The position numbers were made by a program, and so were the translations under genes. A stretch of DNA of 11,557 nucleotides from Liolophura sinensis (taxonomy: Eukaryota; Mollusca; Polyplacophora; Chitonida; Chitonidae), in the NCBI RefSeq assembly GCF_032854445.1, contig NW_027018122.1:64001-75557 (forward strand), written 5' to 3'. The notes below the pieces were generated by a model. The model made no database searches and had not been told where the DNA came from. It saw only the letters and a list, made by a program, of their open reading frames with translations. Each line of letters opens with the position of its first letter. Positions within the stretch are counted from its first letter, which is position 1. Shown here piece after piece: positions 1 through 8,803 of the stretch.

Positions 1-550
1 TTTGGATTTTTGCCTGGTATTTTTTCTAATTGAAATCGGCTACATTAACTATGTACAATCGCGACTGGTCATTACTATATTCAACTTTTCATTATAAGTT
101 ATGTGGCCTTCGGTAGCCCAGACGACGTCAAATCTTTGGGCCAAGCCCATTTAACTCACCCAGCAAATGTCTTACTCCTAAGTCGAAGACAAACTCAATG
201 TCTTTATCTACATGTAGAAAAACCACACCATTTGTATATAAAAAAAACACAAGGTACTTGATACAGTCTGCTGTAAAAAGGACAATTGAACACTGACCCA
301 CATCAATAAGGTGCCAAAAGATACGCAATTGGGCCAGGCATCTCCAGCTGTTGAAAAATTGCAAATTTCCTTGGTTTCCATGGAGTAAGAGCCGTTGCTG
401 GGCACGTGATCTTGACATCAATGATTATTCATTTGTGGCTACAGCCAAAAGTATTGGTCGGAGAGCAACGCGGTTTGCACCATTCGATTTCTCGTCAAAA
501 AATACGTCGGATTAGCCTCTTACCAGCAGCATTGGAACAGTTTTTCTACT
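1..550. repeat. Satellite monomer M1 (550 bp)
   Basis: Offsets 100-330 match M8 and M18 almost perfectly (G106, A166/A167, C177, T269, G281, A323). The beginning has the ordinary A19/T25/T27, and the end has C485, C516, C538 and T546. T546 and G106 are shared with M11, which lies ten monomers downstream, so M1 probably holds the M11 position of the preceding HOR. It looks like a mosaic of an M8-type core and an M11-type edge. Confidence 0.95.
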
Positions 551-673
551 TTTGGATTTTTGCCTGGTCTTTTTGCGAATTAAAATCGGCTACATTAACT
601 ATGTACAATCGCGACTGGTCATTACTACATTCAACTTTTCATTATAAGTTATGTGCCCTTCGGTAGCCCAGAC

Positions 674-679
674 GACGTC
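674..679. other. GACGTC palindrome, 7/8 match to a CRE (shown in M2)
   Basis: The octamer CGACGTCA at offsets 123-130 is one base from the cAMP-response element TGACGTCA. It is present in every monomer except M11, where two substitutions destroy it. An 8-bp near-match carries little weight alone; I list it because it is nearly invariant in the array. Confidence 0.2.
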
Positions 680-686
680 AAATCTT

Positions 687-699
687 TGGGCCAAGCCCA
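687..699. other. Short inverted repeat TGGGC-CAA-GCCCA (shown in M2)
   Basis: Five-bp arms with a 3-nt spacer, at offsets 137-149. The arms are perfect in monomers with G145. They are broken by A145 in M3, M5, M9, M13, M14 and M19, by the CCCAATCC variant in M4 and M15, and by loss of a G in M21. No conservation pressure on the pairing is evident. Confidence 0.35.
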
Positions 700-757
700 T
701 TTAACTCACCCAGCAGTTGTCTTACTTCTAAGTCGAAGACAAACTCAATGTCTTTAT

Positions 758-767
758 CTACATGTAG
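758..767. other. Perfect 10-bp palindrome CTACATGTAG (shown in M2)
   Basis: CTACATGTAG equals its own reverse complement. It lies at offset 208 in M1-M11 and appears unchanged in all 21 monomers. It is one of the few short motifs with no variant in the array. No specific binding protein can be named from this. Confidence 0.5.
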
Positions 768-784
768 AAAAACCACACCATTTG

Positions 785-798
785 TATATAAAAAAAAC
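785..798 (+). promoter_or_regulatory. TATA-like A-rich element in each monomer (shown in M2)
   Basis: TATAT followed by eight A matches the TATAWAAR consensus of an RNA polymerase II TATA box. It recurs in every monomer, starting at 235, 785, 1335, 1885, 2435, 2985, 3535, 4085, 4635, 5185, 5735, 6283, 6834, 7387, 7938, 8486, 9038, 9589, 10139, 10687 and 11236. The A run is 8 in M1-M12 and 7 to 9 afterwards. A match this short can occur by chance in AT-rich DNA, so promoter function is only a possibility; an A-tract affecting DNA bending is an equally good reading. Confidence 0.3.
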
Positions 799-803
799 AC
801 AAG

Positions 804-833
804 GTACTTGATACAGTCCGCTGTAAAAAGTAC
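804..833 (+). other. Imperfect 30-nt hairpin in each monomer (shown in M2)
   Basis: The arms are GTACTT (804-809) with AAGTAC (828-833) and TACAG (812-816) with CTGTA (821-825), separated by a GA/AA internal mismatch and closed by a TCCG loop. It starts 6 bp after the A run of the TATA-like element. The outer stem is intact in T281 monomers (M2-M6, M9, M11-M16, M19, M20). G281 puts one mismatch in it in M1, M7, M8, M10, M17, M18 and M21. In M1, M8 and M18 the loop is TCTG. There is no U tract directly after the stem, so it does not look like an intrinsic terminator. Confidence 0.5.
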
Positions 834-952
834 AATTGAACACTGACCCACATCAATAAGGTGCCAAAAGATGCGCAATTGGGCCAGGCATCTCCAGCTG
901 TTGAAAAATTGCAAATTTCCTTGGTTTCCATGGAGTAAGAGCCGTTGCTGGG

Positions 953-958
953 CACGTG
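953..958. other. CACGTG palindrome, E-box core (shown in M2)
   Basis: CACGTG at offset 403 matches the E-box/G-box core bound by bHLH factors in eukaryotes. It is changed to CACGCG in M6 and M12 and kept elsewhere. Chance occurrence is plausible and no function is claimed. Confidence 0.2.
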
Positions 959-1100
959 ATCTTGACATCAATGATTATTCATTTGTGGCTACAGCCAAAA
1001 GTATTGGTCGGAGAGCAACGCGGTTTGCACCATTCGATTTCTCGTCAAAAAATACGTCGGATTAGTCTCTTACCAGCAGCATTGGAATAGTTTTTCCACT

Positions 1101-1650
1101 TTTGGATTTTTGCCTGGTATTTTTTCTAGTTGAAATCGGCTACATTAACTATGTACAATCGCGACTGGTCATTACTATATTCAACTTTTCATTATAAGTT
1201 ATGTGCCCTTCGGTAGCCCAGACGACGTCAAATCTTTGGGCCAAACCCATTTAACTCACCCAGCAGTTGTCTTACTTCTAAGTCGAAGACAAACTCAATG
1301 TCTTTATCTACATGTAGAAAAACCACACCATTTGTATATAAAAAAAACACAAGGTACTTGATACAGTCCGCTGTAAAAAGTACAATTGAACACTGACCCA
1401 CATGAATAAGGTGCCAAAAGATGCGCAATTGGGCCAGGCATCTCCAGCTGTTGAAAAATTGCAAATTTCCTTGGTTTCCATGGAGTAAGAGCCGTTGCTG
1501 GGCACGTGATCTTGATATCAATGATAATTCATTTGTGGCTACAGCCAAAAGTATTGGTCGGAGAGCAACGCGGTTTGCACCATTCGATTTCTCGTCAAAA
1601 AATACGTCGGATTAGCCTCTTACCAGCAGCATTGGAACAGTTTTTCCACT
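1101..1650. repeat. Satellite monomer M3 (550 bp)
   Basis: It has G29 (CTAGT), A145 (CCAAACCC), T416 with A426 (GATATCAATGATAATTC), C516 and C538. A private C-to-G at about 1404 gives CATGAATAAG. M5 is nearly identical (two substitutions), which marks the M2-M3 and M4-M5 dimer. Confidence 0.95.
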
Positions 1651-2200
1651 TTTGGATTTTTGCCTGGTATTTTTTCTAATTGAAATCGGCTACATTAACT
1701 ATGTACAATCGCGACTGGTCATTACTATATTCAACTTTTCATTATAAGTTATGTGCCCTTCGGTAGCCCAGACGACGTCAAATCTTTGGGCCCAATCCAT
1801 TTAACTCACCCAGCAGTTGTCTTACTTCTAAGTCGAAGACAAACTCAATGTCTTTATCTACATGTAGAAAAACCACACCATTTGTATATAAAAAAAACAC
1901 AAGGTACTTGATACAGTCCGCTGTAAAAAGTACAATTGAACACTGACCCACATCAATAAGGTGCCAAAAGATGCGCAATTGGGCCAGGCATCTCCAGCTG
2001 TTGAAAAATTGCAAATTTCCTTGGTTTCCATGGAGTAAGAGCCGTTGCTGGGCACGTGATCTTGACATCAATGATTATTCATTTGTGGCTACAGCCAAAA
2101 GTATTGGTCGGAGAGCAACGCGGTTTGCACCATTCGATTTCTCGTCAAAAAATACGTCGGATTAGTCTCTTACCAGCAGCATTGGAATAGTTTTTCCACT
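1651..2200. repeat. Satellite monomer M4 (550 bp)
   Basis: At offsets 141-150 it has CCCAATCCAT, three substitutions from the common CCAAGCCCAT, a haplotype otherwise seen only in M15. Downstream of that it appears identical to M2, including T516 and T538. Confidence 0.95.
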
Positions 2201-2750
2201 TTTGGATTTTTGCCTGGTATTTTTTCTAGTTGAAATCGGCTACATTAACTATGTACAATCGCGACTGGTCATTACTATATTCAACTTTTCATTATAAGTT
2301 ATGTGCCCTTCGGTAGCCCAGACGACGTCAAATCTTTGGGCCAAACCCATTTAACTCACCCAGCAGTTGTCTTACTTCTAAGTCGAAGACAAACTCAATG
2401 TCTTTATCTACATGTAGAAAAACCACACCATTTGTATATAAAAAAAACACAAGGTACTTGATACAGTCCGCTGTAAAAAGTACAATTGAACACTGACCCA
2501 CATCAATAAGGTGCCAAAAGATGCGCAATTGGGCCAGGCATCTCCAGCTGTTGAAAAATTGCAAATTTCCTTGGTTTCCATGGAGTAAGAGCCGTTGCTG
2601 GGCACGTGATCTTGATATCAATGATAATTCATTTGTGGCTACAGCCAAAAGTATTGGTCGGAGAGCAACGCGGTTTGCACCATTGGATTTCTCGTCAAAA
2701 AATACGTCGGATTAGCCTCTTACCAGCAGCATTGGAACAGTTTTTCCACT
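2201..2750. repeat. Satellite monomer M5 (550 bp)
   Basis: A near-copy of M3 (G29, A145, T416, A426), differing at the private M3 base near offset 304 and at offset 485, where M5 has G (CATTGGATTT). From M5 on, G485 becomes common in HOR A. Confidence 0.95.
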
Positions 2751-3300
2751 TTTGGATTTTTGCCTGGTATTTTTTCTAATTGAAATCGGCTACATTAACT
2801 ATGTACAATCGCGACTGGTCATTACTATATTCAACTTTTCATTATAAGTTATGTGCCCTTCGGTAGCCCAGACGACGTCAAATCTTTGGGCCAAGCCCAT
2901 TTAACTCACCCAGCAGTTGTCTTACTTCTAAGTCGAAGACAAACTCAATGTCTTTATCTACATGTAGAAAAACCACACCATTTGTATATAAAAAAAACAC
3001 AAGGTACTTGATACAGTCCGCTGTAAAAAGTACAATTGAACACTGACCCACATCAATAAGGTGCCAAAAGATGCGCAATTGGGCCAGGCATCTCCAGCTG
3101 TTGAAAAATTGCAAATTTCCTCGGTTTCCATGGAGTAAGAGCCGTTGCTGGGCACGCGATGTTGATATCAATGATTATTCATTTGTGGCTACAGCCAAAA
3201 GTATTGGTCGGAGAGCAACGCGGTTTGCACCATTGGATTTCTCGTCAAAAAATACGTCGGATTAGCCTCTTACCAGCAGCATTGGAACAGTTTTTCCACT
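2751..3300. repeat. Satellite monomer M6 (550 bp)
   Basis: An ordinary monomer (G145, G166/T167, T281, G323) with T416 and G485. Private or rare changes are TTCCTCGG (a T-to-C at 3122), CACGCG in place of the CACGTG palindrome, and a C-to-G just after it (GATGTTGATATC). It resembles M16 and M20. Confidence 0.95.
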
Positions 3301-3850
3301 TTTGGATTTTTGCCTGGTATTTTTTCTAATTGAAATCGGCTACATTAACTATGTACAATCGCGACTGGTCATTACTATATTCAACTTTTCATTATAAGTT
3401 ATGTGCCCTTCGGTAGCCCAGACGACGTCAAATCTTTGGGCCAAGCCCATTTAACTCACCCAGCAAATGTCCTACTTCTAAGTCGAAGACAAACTCAATG
3501 TCTTTATCTACATGTAGAAAAACCACACCATTTGTATATAAAAAAAACACAAGGTACTTGATACAGTCCGCTGTAAAAAGGACAATTAAACACTGACCCA
3601 CATCAATAAGGTGCCAAAAGATACGCAATTGAGCCAGGCATCTCCAGCTGTTGAAAAATTGCAAATTTCCTTGGTTTCCATGGAGTAAGAGCCGTTGCTG
3701 GGCACGTGATCTTGACATCAATGATTATTCATTTGTGGCTACAGCCAAAAGTATTGGTCGGAGAGCAACGCGGTTTGCACCATTCGATTTCTCGTCAAAA
3801 AATACGTCGGATTAGCCTCTTACCAGCAGCATTGGAACAGCTTTTCCACT
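3301..3850. repeat. Satellite monomer M7 (550 bp), diagnostic variant type
   Basis: It carries a linked haplotype: A166/A167 with C172 (AAATGTCCTACTTC), G281, A288 (GGACAATTAAA), A323 and A332 (ATACGCAATTGAGCC), and C485. M17 has the same haplotype. M7 and M17 differ at only two substitutions (M7 C541; M17 CCAGG near offset 15) and one homopolymer indel. M7 differs from its neighbour M6 at about 13 bases. Confidence 0.96.
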
Positions 3851-4400
3851 TTTGGATTTTTGCCTGGTCTTTTTGCGAATTGAAATCGGCTACATTAACT
3901 ATGTACAATCGCGACTGGTCATTACTATATTCAACTTTTCATTATAAGTTATGTGGCCTTCGGTAGCCCAGACGACGTCAAATCTTTGGGCCAAGCCCAT
4001 TTAACTCACCCAGCAAATGTCTTACTCCTAAGTCGAAGACAAACTCAATGTCTTTATCTACATGTAGAAAAACCACACCATTTGTATATAAAAAAAACAC
4101 AAGGTACTTGATACAGTCTGCTGTAAAAAGGACAATTGAACACTGACCCACATCAATAAGGTGCCAAAAGATACGCAATTGGGCCAGGCATCTCCAGCTG
4201 TTGAAAAATTGCAAATTTCCTTGGTTTCCATGGAGTAAGAGCCGTTGCTGGGCACGTGATCTTGACATCAATGATTATTCATTTGTGGCTACAGCCAAAA
4301 GTATTGGTCGGAGAGCAACGCGGTTTGCACCATTGGATTTCTCGTCAAAAAATACGTCGGATTAGTCTCTTACCAGCAGCATTGGAACAGTTTTTCCACT
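3851..4400. repeat. Satellite monomer M8 (550 bp), diagnostic variant type
   Basis: It combines C19/G25/G27, G106, A166/A167, C177 (CTTACTCC), T269 (TCTG hairpin loop), G281, A323 and T516. M18 has the same combination and differs by one substitution (offset 485) apart from indels. Confidence 0.96.
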
Positions 4401-4950
4401 TTTGGATTTTTGCCTGGCATTTTTTCTAATTGAAATCGGCTACATTAACTATGTACAATCGCGACTGGTCATTACTATATTCAACTTTTCATTATAAGTT
4501 ATGTGCCCTTCGGTAGCCCAGACGACGTCAAATCTTTGGGCCAAACCCATTTAACTCACCCAGCAGTTGTCTTACTTCTAAGTCGAAGACAAACTCAATG
4601 TCTTTATCTACATGTAGAAAAACCACACCATTTGTATATAAAAAAAACACAAGGTACTTGATACAGTCCGCTGTAAAAAGTACAATTGAACACTGACCCA
4701 CATCAATAAGGTGCCAAAAGATGCGCAATTGGGCCAGGCATCTCCAGCTGTTGAAAAATTGCAAATTTCCTTGGTTTCCATGGAGTAAGAGCCGTTGCTG
4801 GGCACGTGATCTTGATATCAATGATTATTCATTTGTGGCTACAGCCAAAAGTATTGGTTGGAGAGCAACGCGGTTTGCACCATTGGATTTCTCGTCAAAA
4901 AATACGTCGGATTAGCCTCTTACCAGCAGCATTGGAACAGTTTTTCCACT
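4401..4950. repeat. Satellite monomer M9 (550 bp)
   Basis: It has A145, T416 and G485, with private changes TGGCAT near offset 18 and GGTTGG near offset 459 (a CpG-to-TpG change). M19 is its ten-monomer counterpart, differing at those two bases plus three single-base indels. Confidence 0.95.
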
Positions 4951-5500
4951 TTTGGATTTTTGCCTGGTATTTTTTCTAATTGAAATCGGCTACATTAACT
5001 ATGTACAATCGCGACTGGTCATTACTATATTCAACTTTTCATTATAAGTTATGTGCCCTTCGGTAGCCCAGACGACGTCAAATCTTTGGGCCAAGCCCAT
5101 TTAACTCACCCAGCAGTTGTCTTACTTCTAAGTCGAAGACAAACTCAATGTCTTTATCTACATGTAGAAAAACCACACCATTTGTATATAAAAAAAACAC
5201 AAGGTACTTGATACAGTCCGCTGTAAAAAGGACAATTAAACACTGACCCACATCAATAAGGTGCCAAAAGATACGCAATTGAGCCAGGCATCTCCAGCTG
5301 TTGAAAAATTGCAAATTTCCTTGGTTTCCATGGAGTAAGAGCCGTTGCTGGGCACGTGATCTTGACATCAATGATTATTCATTTGTGGCTACAGCCAAAA
5401 GTATTGGTCGGAGAGCAACGCGGTTTGCACCATTGGATTTCTCGTCAAAAAATACGTCGGATTAGCCTCTTACCAGCAGCATTGGAACAGTTTTTCCACT
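4951..5500. repeat. Satellite monomer M10 (550 bp), mosaic
   Basis: The 5' part is ordinary (G166/T167 at 5116-5117). From offset 281 it switches to the M7 haplotype (G281, A288, A323, A332) and ends with G485. The switch lies between about 5118 and 5231. It looks like a recombinant or gene-conversion product. Confidence 0.95.
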
Positions 5501-6050
5501 TTTGGATTTTTGCCTGGTATTTTTTCTAATTGAAATGGGCTACATTAACTATGTACAATCGCGACTGGTCATTACTATATTCAACTTTTCATTATAAGTT
5601 ATGTGGCCTTCGGTAGCCCAGAAGAGGTCAAATCTTTGGGCCAAGCCCATTTAACTCACCCAGCAGTTGTCTTACTTCTAAGTCGAAGACAAACTCAATG
5701 TCTTTATCTACATGTAGAAAAACCACACCATTTGTATATAAAAAAAACACAAGGTACTTGATACAGTCCGCTGTAAAAAGTACAATTGAACACTGACCCA
5801 CATCAATAAGGTGCCAAAAGATGCGCAATTGGGCCAGGCATCTCCAGCTGTTGAAAAATTGCACATTTCCTTGGTTTCCATGGAGTAAGAGCCGTTGCTG
5901 GACACGTGATCTTTACATCAATGATTATTCATTTGTGGCTACAGCCAAAAGTATTGGTCGGAGAGCAACGCGGTTTGCACCATTGGATTTCTCGTCAAAA
6001 AATACGTCGGATTAGCCTCTTACCAGCAGCATTGGAACAGTTTTTCTACT
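5501..6050. repeat. Satellite monomer M11 (550 bp), most private variants
   Basis: Private changes are G at 5537 (TGAAATGGGC), A at 5623 and G at 5626 (GAAGAGGTCA, which destroys the GACGTC palindrome), A at 5902 and T at 5914. C at 5864 (GCACATTTCC) is shared only with M14. It carries G106 and T546, as M1 does. Confidence 0.95.
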
Positions 6051-6599
6051 TTTGGATTTTTGCCTGGTCTTTTTGCGAATTGAAATCGGCTACATTAACT
6101 ATGTACAATCGCGAATGGTCATTACTATATTCAACTTTTCATTAAGTTATGTGCCCTTCGGTAGCCCAGACGACGTCAAATCTTTGGGCCAAGCCCATTT
6201 AACTCACCCAGCAGTTGTCTTACTTCTAAGTCGAAGACAAACTCAATGTCTTTATCTACATGTAGAAAAACCACACCATTTGTATATAAAAAAAACACAA
6301 GGTACTTGATACAGTCCGCTGTAAAAAGTACAATTGAACACTGACCCACATCAATAAGGTGCCAAAAGATGCGCAATTGGGCCAGGCATCTCCAGCTGTT
6401 GAAAAATTGCAAATTTCCTTGGTTTCCATGGAGTAAGAGCCGTTGCTGGGCACGCGATCTTGACATCAATGATTATTCATTTGTGGCTACAGCCAAAAGT
6501 ATTGGTCGGAGAGCAACGCGGTTTGCACCATTCGATTTCTCGTCAAAAAATACGTCGGATTAGTCTCCTTACCAGCAGCATTGGAATAGTTTTTCCACT
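6051..6599. repeat. Satellite monomer M12 (549 bp), first unit of HOR B
   Basis: It matches M2 through C19/G25/G27, T516 and T538. It holds the first indels of the array: a 2-bp loss near 6143 (ATTAAGTT for ATTATAAGTT) and an extra C near 6567. Substitutions include GCGAATGG near 6113 and CACGCG near 6452. Confidence 0.95.
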
Positions 6600-7152
6600 T
6601 TTGGATTTTTGCCTGGTATTTTTTTCTAATTGAAATCGGCTACATTAACTATGTACAATCGCGACTGGTCATTACTATATTCAACTTTTCATTATAAGTT
6701 ATGTGCCCTTCGGTAGCCCAGACGACGTCAAATCTTTGGGCCAAACCCATTTAACTCACCCAGCAGTTGTCTTACTTCTAAGTCGAAGACAAACTCAATG
6801 TCTTTATCTACATGTAGAAAAACACACCATTTGTATATAAAAAAAAACACAAGGTACTTGATACAGTCCGCTGTAAAAAGTACAATTGAACACTGACCCA
6901 CATCAATAAGGTGCCCAAAAGATGCGCAATTGGGCCAGGCATCTCCAGCTGTTGAAAAATTGCAAATTTCCTTGGTTTCCATGGAGTAAGAGCCGTTGCT
7001 GGGCACGTGATCTTGACATCAATGATTATTCATTTGTGGCTACAGCCAAAAGTATTGGTCGGAGAGCAACGCGGTTTGCACCATTCGATTTCTCGTCAAA
7101 AAAATACGTCGGATTAGTCTCTTACCAGCAGCATTGGAATAGTTTTTCCACT
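6600..7152. repeat. Satellite monomer M13 (553 bp)
   Basis: It has A145, C416, C485, T516 and T538 but the ordinary A29. Five single-base indels occur: extra T near 6620, missing C near 6823, a 9-A run after TATAT, GTGCCC near 6913, and an extra A near 7100. It does not pair well with M3, its nominal ten-monomer partner. Confidence 0.93.
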
Positions 7153-7702
7153 TTTGGATTTTTGCCTGGTATTTTTTCTAGTTGAAATCGGCTACATTAA
7201 CTATGTACAATCGCGACTGGTCATTACTATATTCAACTTTTCATTATAAGTTATGTGCCCTTCGGTAGCCCAGACGACGTCAAATCTTTGGGCCAAACCC
7301 ATTTAACTCACCCAGCAGTTGTCTTACTTCTAAGTCGAAGACAAACTCAATGTCTTTATCTACATGTAGAAAAACCACACCATTTGTATATAAAAAAACA
7401 CAAGGTACTTGATACAGTCCGCTGTAAAAAGTACAATTGAACACTGACCCACATCAATAAGGTGCCAAAAGATGCGCAATTGGGCCAGGCATCTCCAGCT
7501 GTTGAAAAATTGCACATTTCCTTGGTTTCCATGGAGTAAGAGCCGTTGCTGGGCACGTGATCTTGACATCAATGATTATTCATTTGTGGGCTACAGCCAA
7601 AAGTATTGGTCGGAGAGCAACGCGGTTTGCACCATTCGATTTCTCGTCAAAAAATACGTCGGATTAGCCTCTTACCAGCAGCATTGGAACAGTTTTTCTA
7701 CT
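7153..7702. repeat. Satellite monomer M14 (550 bp)
   Basis: G29 and A145 make it resemble M3 and M5 rather than M4, its nominal partner. It shares GCACATTTCC with M11 and T546 with M1 and M11. The A run after TATAT is 7 (one lost) and GTGGGC near 7588 has one extra G, so the length nets to 550. Confidence 0.93.
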
Positions 7703-8251
7703 TTTGGATTTTTGCCTGGTATTTTTTCTAATTGAAATCGGCTACATTAACTATGTACAATCGCGACTGGTCATTACTATATTCAACTTTTCATTATAAG
7801 TTATGTGCCCTTCGGTAGCCCAGACGACGTCAAATCTTTGGGCCCAATCCCATTTAACTCACCCAGCAGTTGTCTTACTTCTAAGTCGAAGACAAACTCA
7901 ATGTCTTTATCTACATGTAGAAAAACCACACCATTTGTATATAAAAAAACACAAGGTACTTGATACAGTCCGCTGTAAAAAGTACAATTGAACACTGACC
8001 CACATCAATAAGGTGCCAAAAGATGCGCAATTGGGCCAGGCATCTCCAGCTGTTGAAAAATTGCAAATTTCCTTGGTTTCCATGGAGTAAGAGCCGTTGC
8101 TGGGCACGTGATCTTGATATCAATGATTATTCATTTGTGGCTACAGCCAAAAGTATTGGTCGGAGAGCAACGCGGTTTGCACCATTGGATTTCTCGTCAA
8201 AAAATACGTCGGATTAGCCTCTTACCAGCAGCATTGGAACAGTTTTTCACT
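7703..8251. repeat. Satellite monomer M15 (549 bp)
   Basis: It carries the CCCAATCC haplotype of M4 with one extra C (near 7849), plus T416 and G485 like M5. The A run is 7, and one C is missing in TTTTTCAC near 8248. It looks intermediate between M4 and M5. Confidence 0.93.
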
Positions 8252-8803
8252 TTTGGATTTTTGCCTGGTATTTTTTCTAATTGAAATCGGCTACATTAAC
8301 TATGTACAATCGCGACTGGTCATTACTATATTCAACTTTTCATTATAAGTTATGTGCCCTTCGGTAGCCCAGACGACGTCAAATCTTTGGGCCAAGCCCA
8401 TTTAACTCACCCAGCAGTTGTCTTACTTCTAAGTCGAAGACAAACTCAATGTCTTTATCTACATGTAGAAAAACAACACCATTTGTATATAAAAAAAAAC
8501 ACAAGGTACTTGATACAGTCCGCTGTAAAAAGTACAATTGAACACTGACCCACATCAATAAGGTGCCAAAAGATGCGCAATTGGGCCAGGCATCTCCAGC
8601 TGTTGAAAAATTGCAAATTTCCTTGGTTTCCATGGAGTAAGAGCCGTTGCTGGGCACGTGATCTTGATATCAATGATTATTCATTTGTGGCTACAGCCCA
8701 AAAGTATTGGTCGGATAGCAACGCGGTTTGCACCATTCGATTTCTCGTCAAAAAATACGTCGGATTAGCCTCTTACCAGCAGCATTGGAACAGTTTTTCC
8801 ACT
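8252..8803. repeat. Satellite monomer M16 (552 bp)
   Basis: An ordinary monomer with G145 and T416, close to M6. Private changes are AAACAACACC near 8475 and GTCGGATAGC near 8714. The A run after TATAT is 9, and there is an extra C in CAGCCCAAAAG near 8698. Confidence 0.93.

Larger units (their letters stand above)
551..1100. repeat. Satellite monomer M2 (550 bp), first unit of HOR A
   Basis: It carries the triple variant C19/G25/G27 shared only with M8, M12 and M18. Its 3' end has T516 and T538 (GTCT, AATAG), shared with M4, M12 and M13. Private changes are A32 (TAAAATCGGC) and a T-to-C near offset 78 (ATTACTACAT). It corresponds to M12 in HOR B, from which it differs by about four substitutions. 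Confidence 0.95.
551..2750. repeat. 1,100-bp dimer duplicated in tandem (M2-M3 and M4-M5)
   Basis: M2-M3 and M4-M5 share an alternating pattern: a monomer ending in GTCT and AATAG is followed by one with CTAGT (G29), CCAAACCC and GATAATTC. From about offset 150 of M2 to the end of M3, the match to M4-M5 shows only two substitutions in about 950 bp. The 5' part of M2 differs from M4 at about eight bases. This looks like a recent local two-monomer duplication inside the HOR. Confidence 0.7.
551..6050. repeat. Higher-order repeat copy A (M2-M11), ten monomers, 5,500 bp
   Basis: Ten monomers form one higher-order unit, defined by variants that return ten monomers later in copy B. Diagnostic members are M2 and M8 (C19/G25/G27), M7 (A166/A167/C172 with G281, A288, A323, A332), M8 and M11 (G106), and M5, M9, M10 and M11 (G485). 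All ten monomers are exactly 550 bp. The unit boundary is arbitrary: I placed it at M2 because the offset 19/25/27 haplotype starts there and again at M12. The middle (M3-M5) matches copy B less well than the ends do. Confidence 0.8.

Noticed and set aside
556-562. ATTTTTG, resembling an Sm-binding site of snRNA or spliced-leader RNA genes
   Set aside because: The core heptamer fits, but the following base is C rather than a purine, I see no flanking stem-loop, and no snRNA or spliced-leader sequence lies upstream.
406-666. 86-codon + strand ORFs crossing monomer junctions (406-666, 3706-3966, 5906-6145) and a related one at 9154-9432
   Set aside because: They exist only because the C19/G25/G27 haplotype removes a stop codon. 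They show no protein similarity that I recognise.
804-833. The hairpin as a bacterial-type terminator
   Set aside because: No T tract follows the stem and no gene lies upstream. The context is a satellite array.
678-971. A 97-codon minus-strand ORF recurring in almost every monomer, with a 65-codon overlapping frame and a + strand 64-codon frame
   Set aside because: The same DNA is open in several frames on both strands, simply copied with the satellite. Variants change amino acids freely (for example EVRQ, EVGH and GVRH versions), single-base indels break the frame in copy-B monomers, and the sequence shows no recognisable domain. I treat these as chance ORFs.
1030-1043. CCATTCGATTTCT, resembling a tRNA T-loop or Pol III B box, as in a SINE or tRNA-derived repeat
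   Set aside because: Only TTCGA matches. I could not find an A box at a suitable distance or a cloverleaf, and C485 is often G, which breaks the match.
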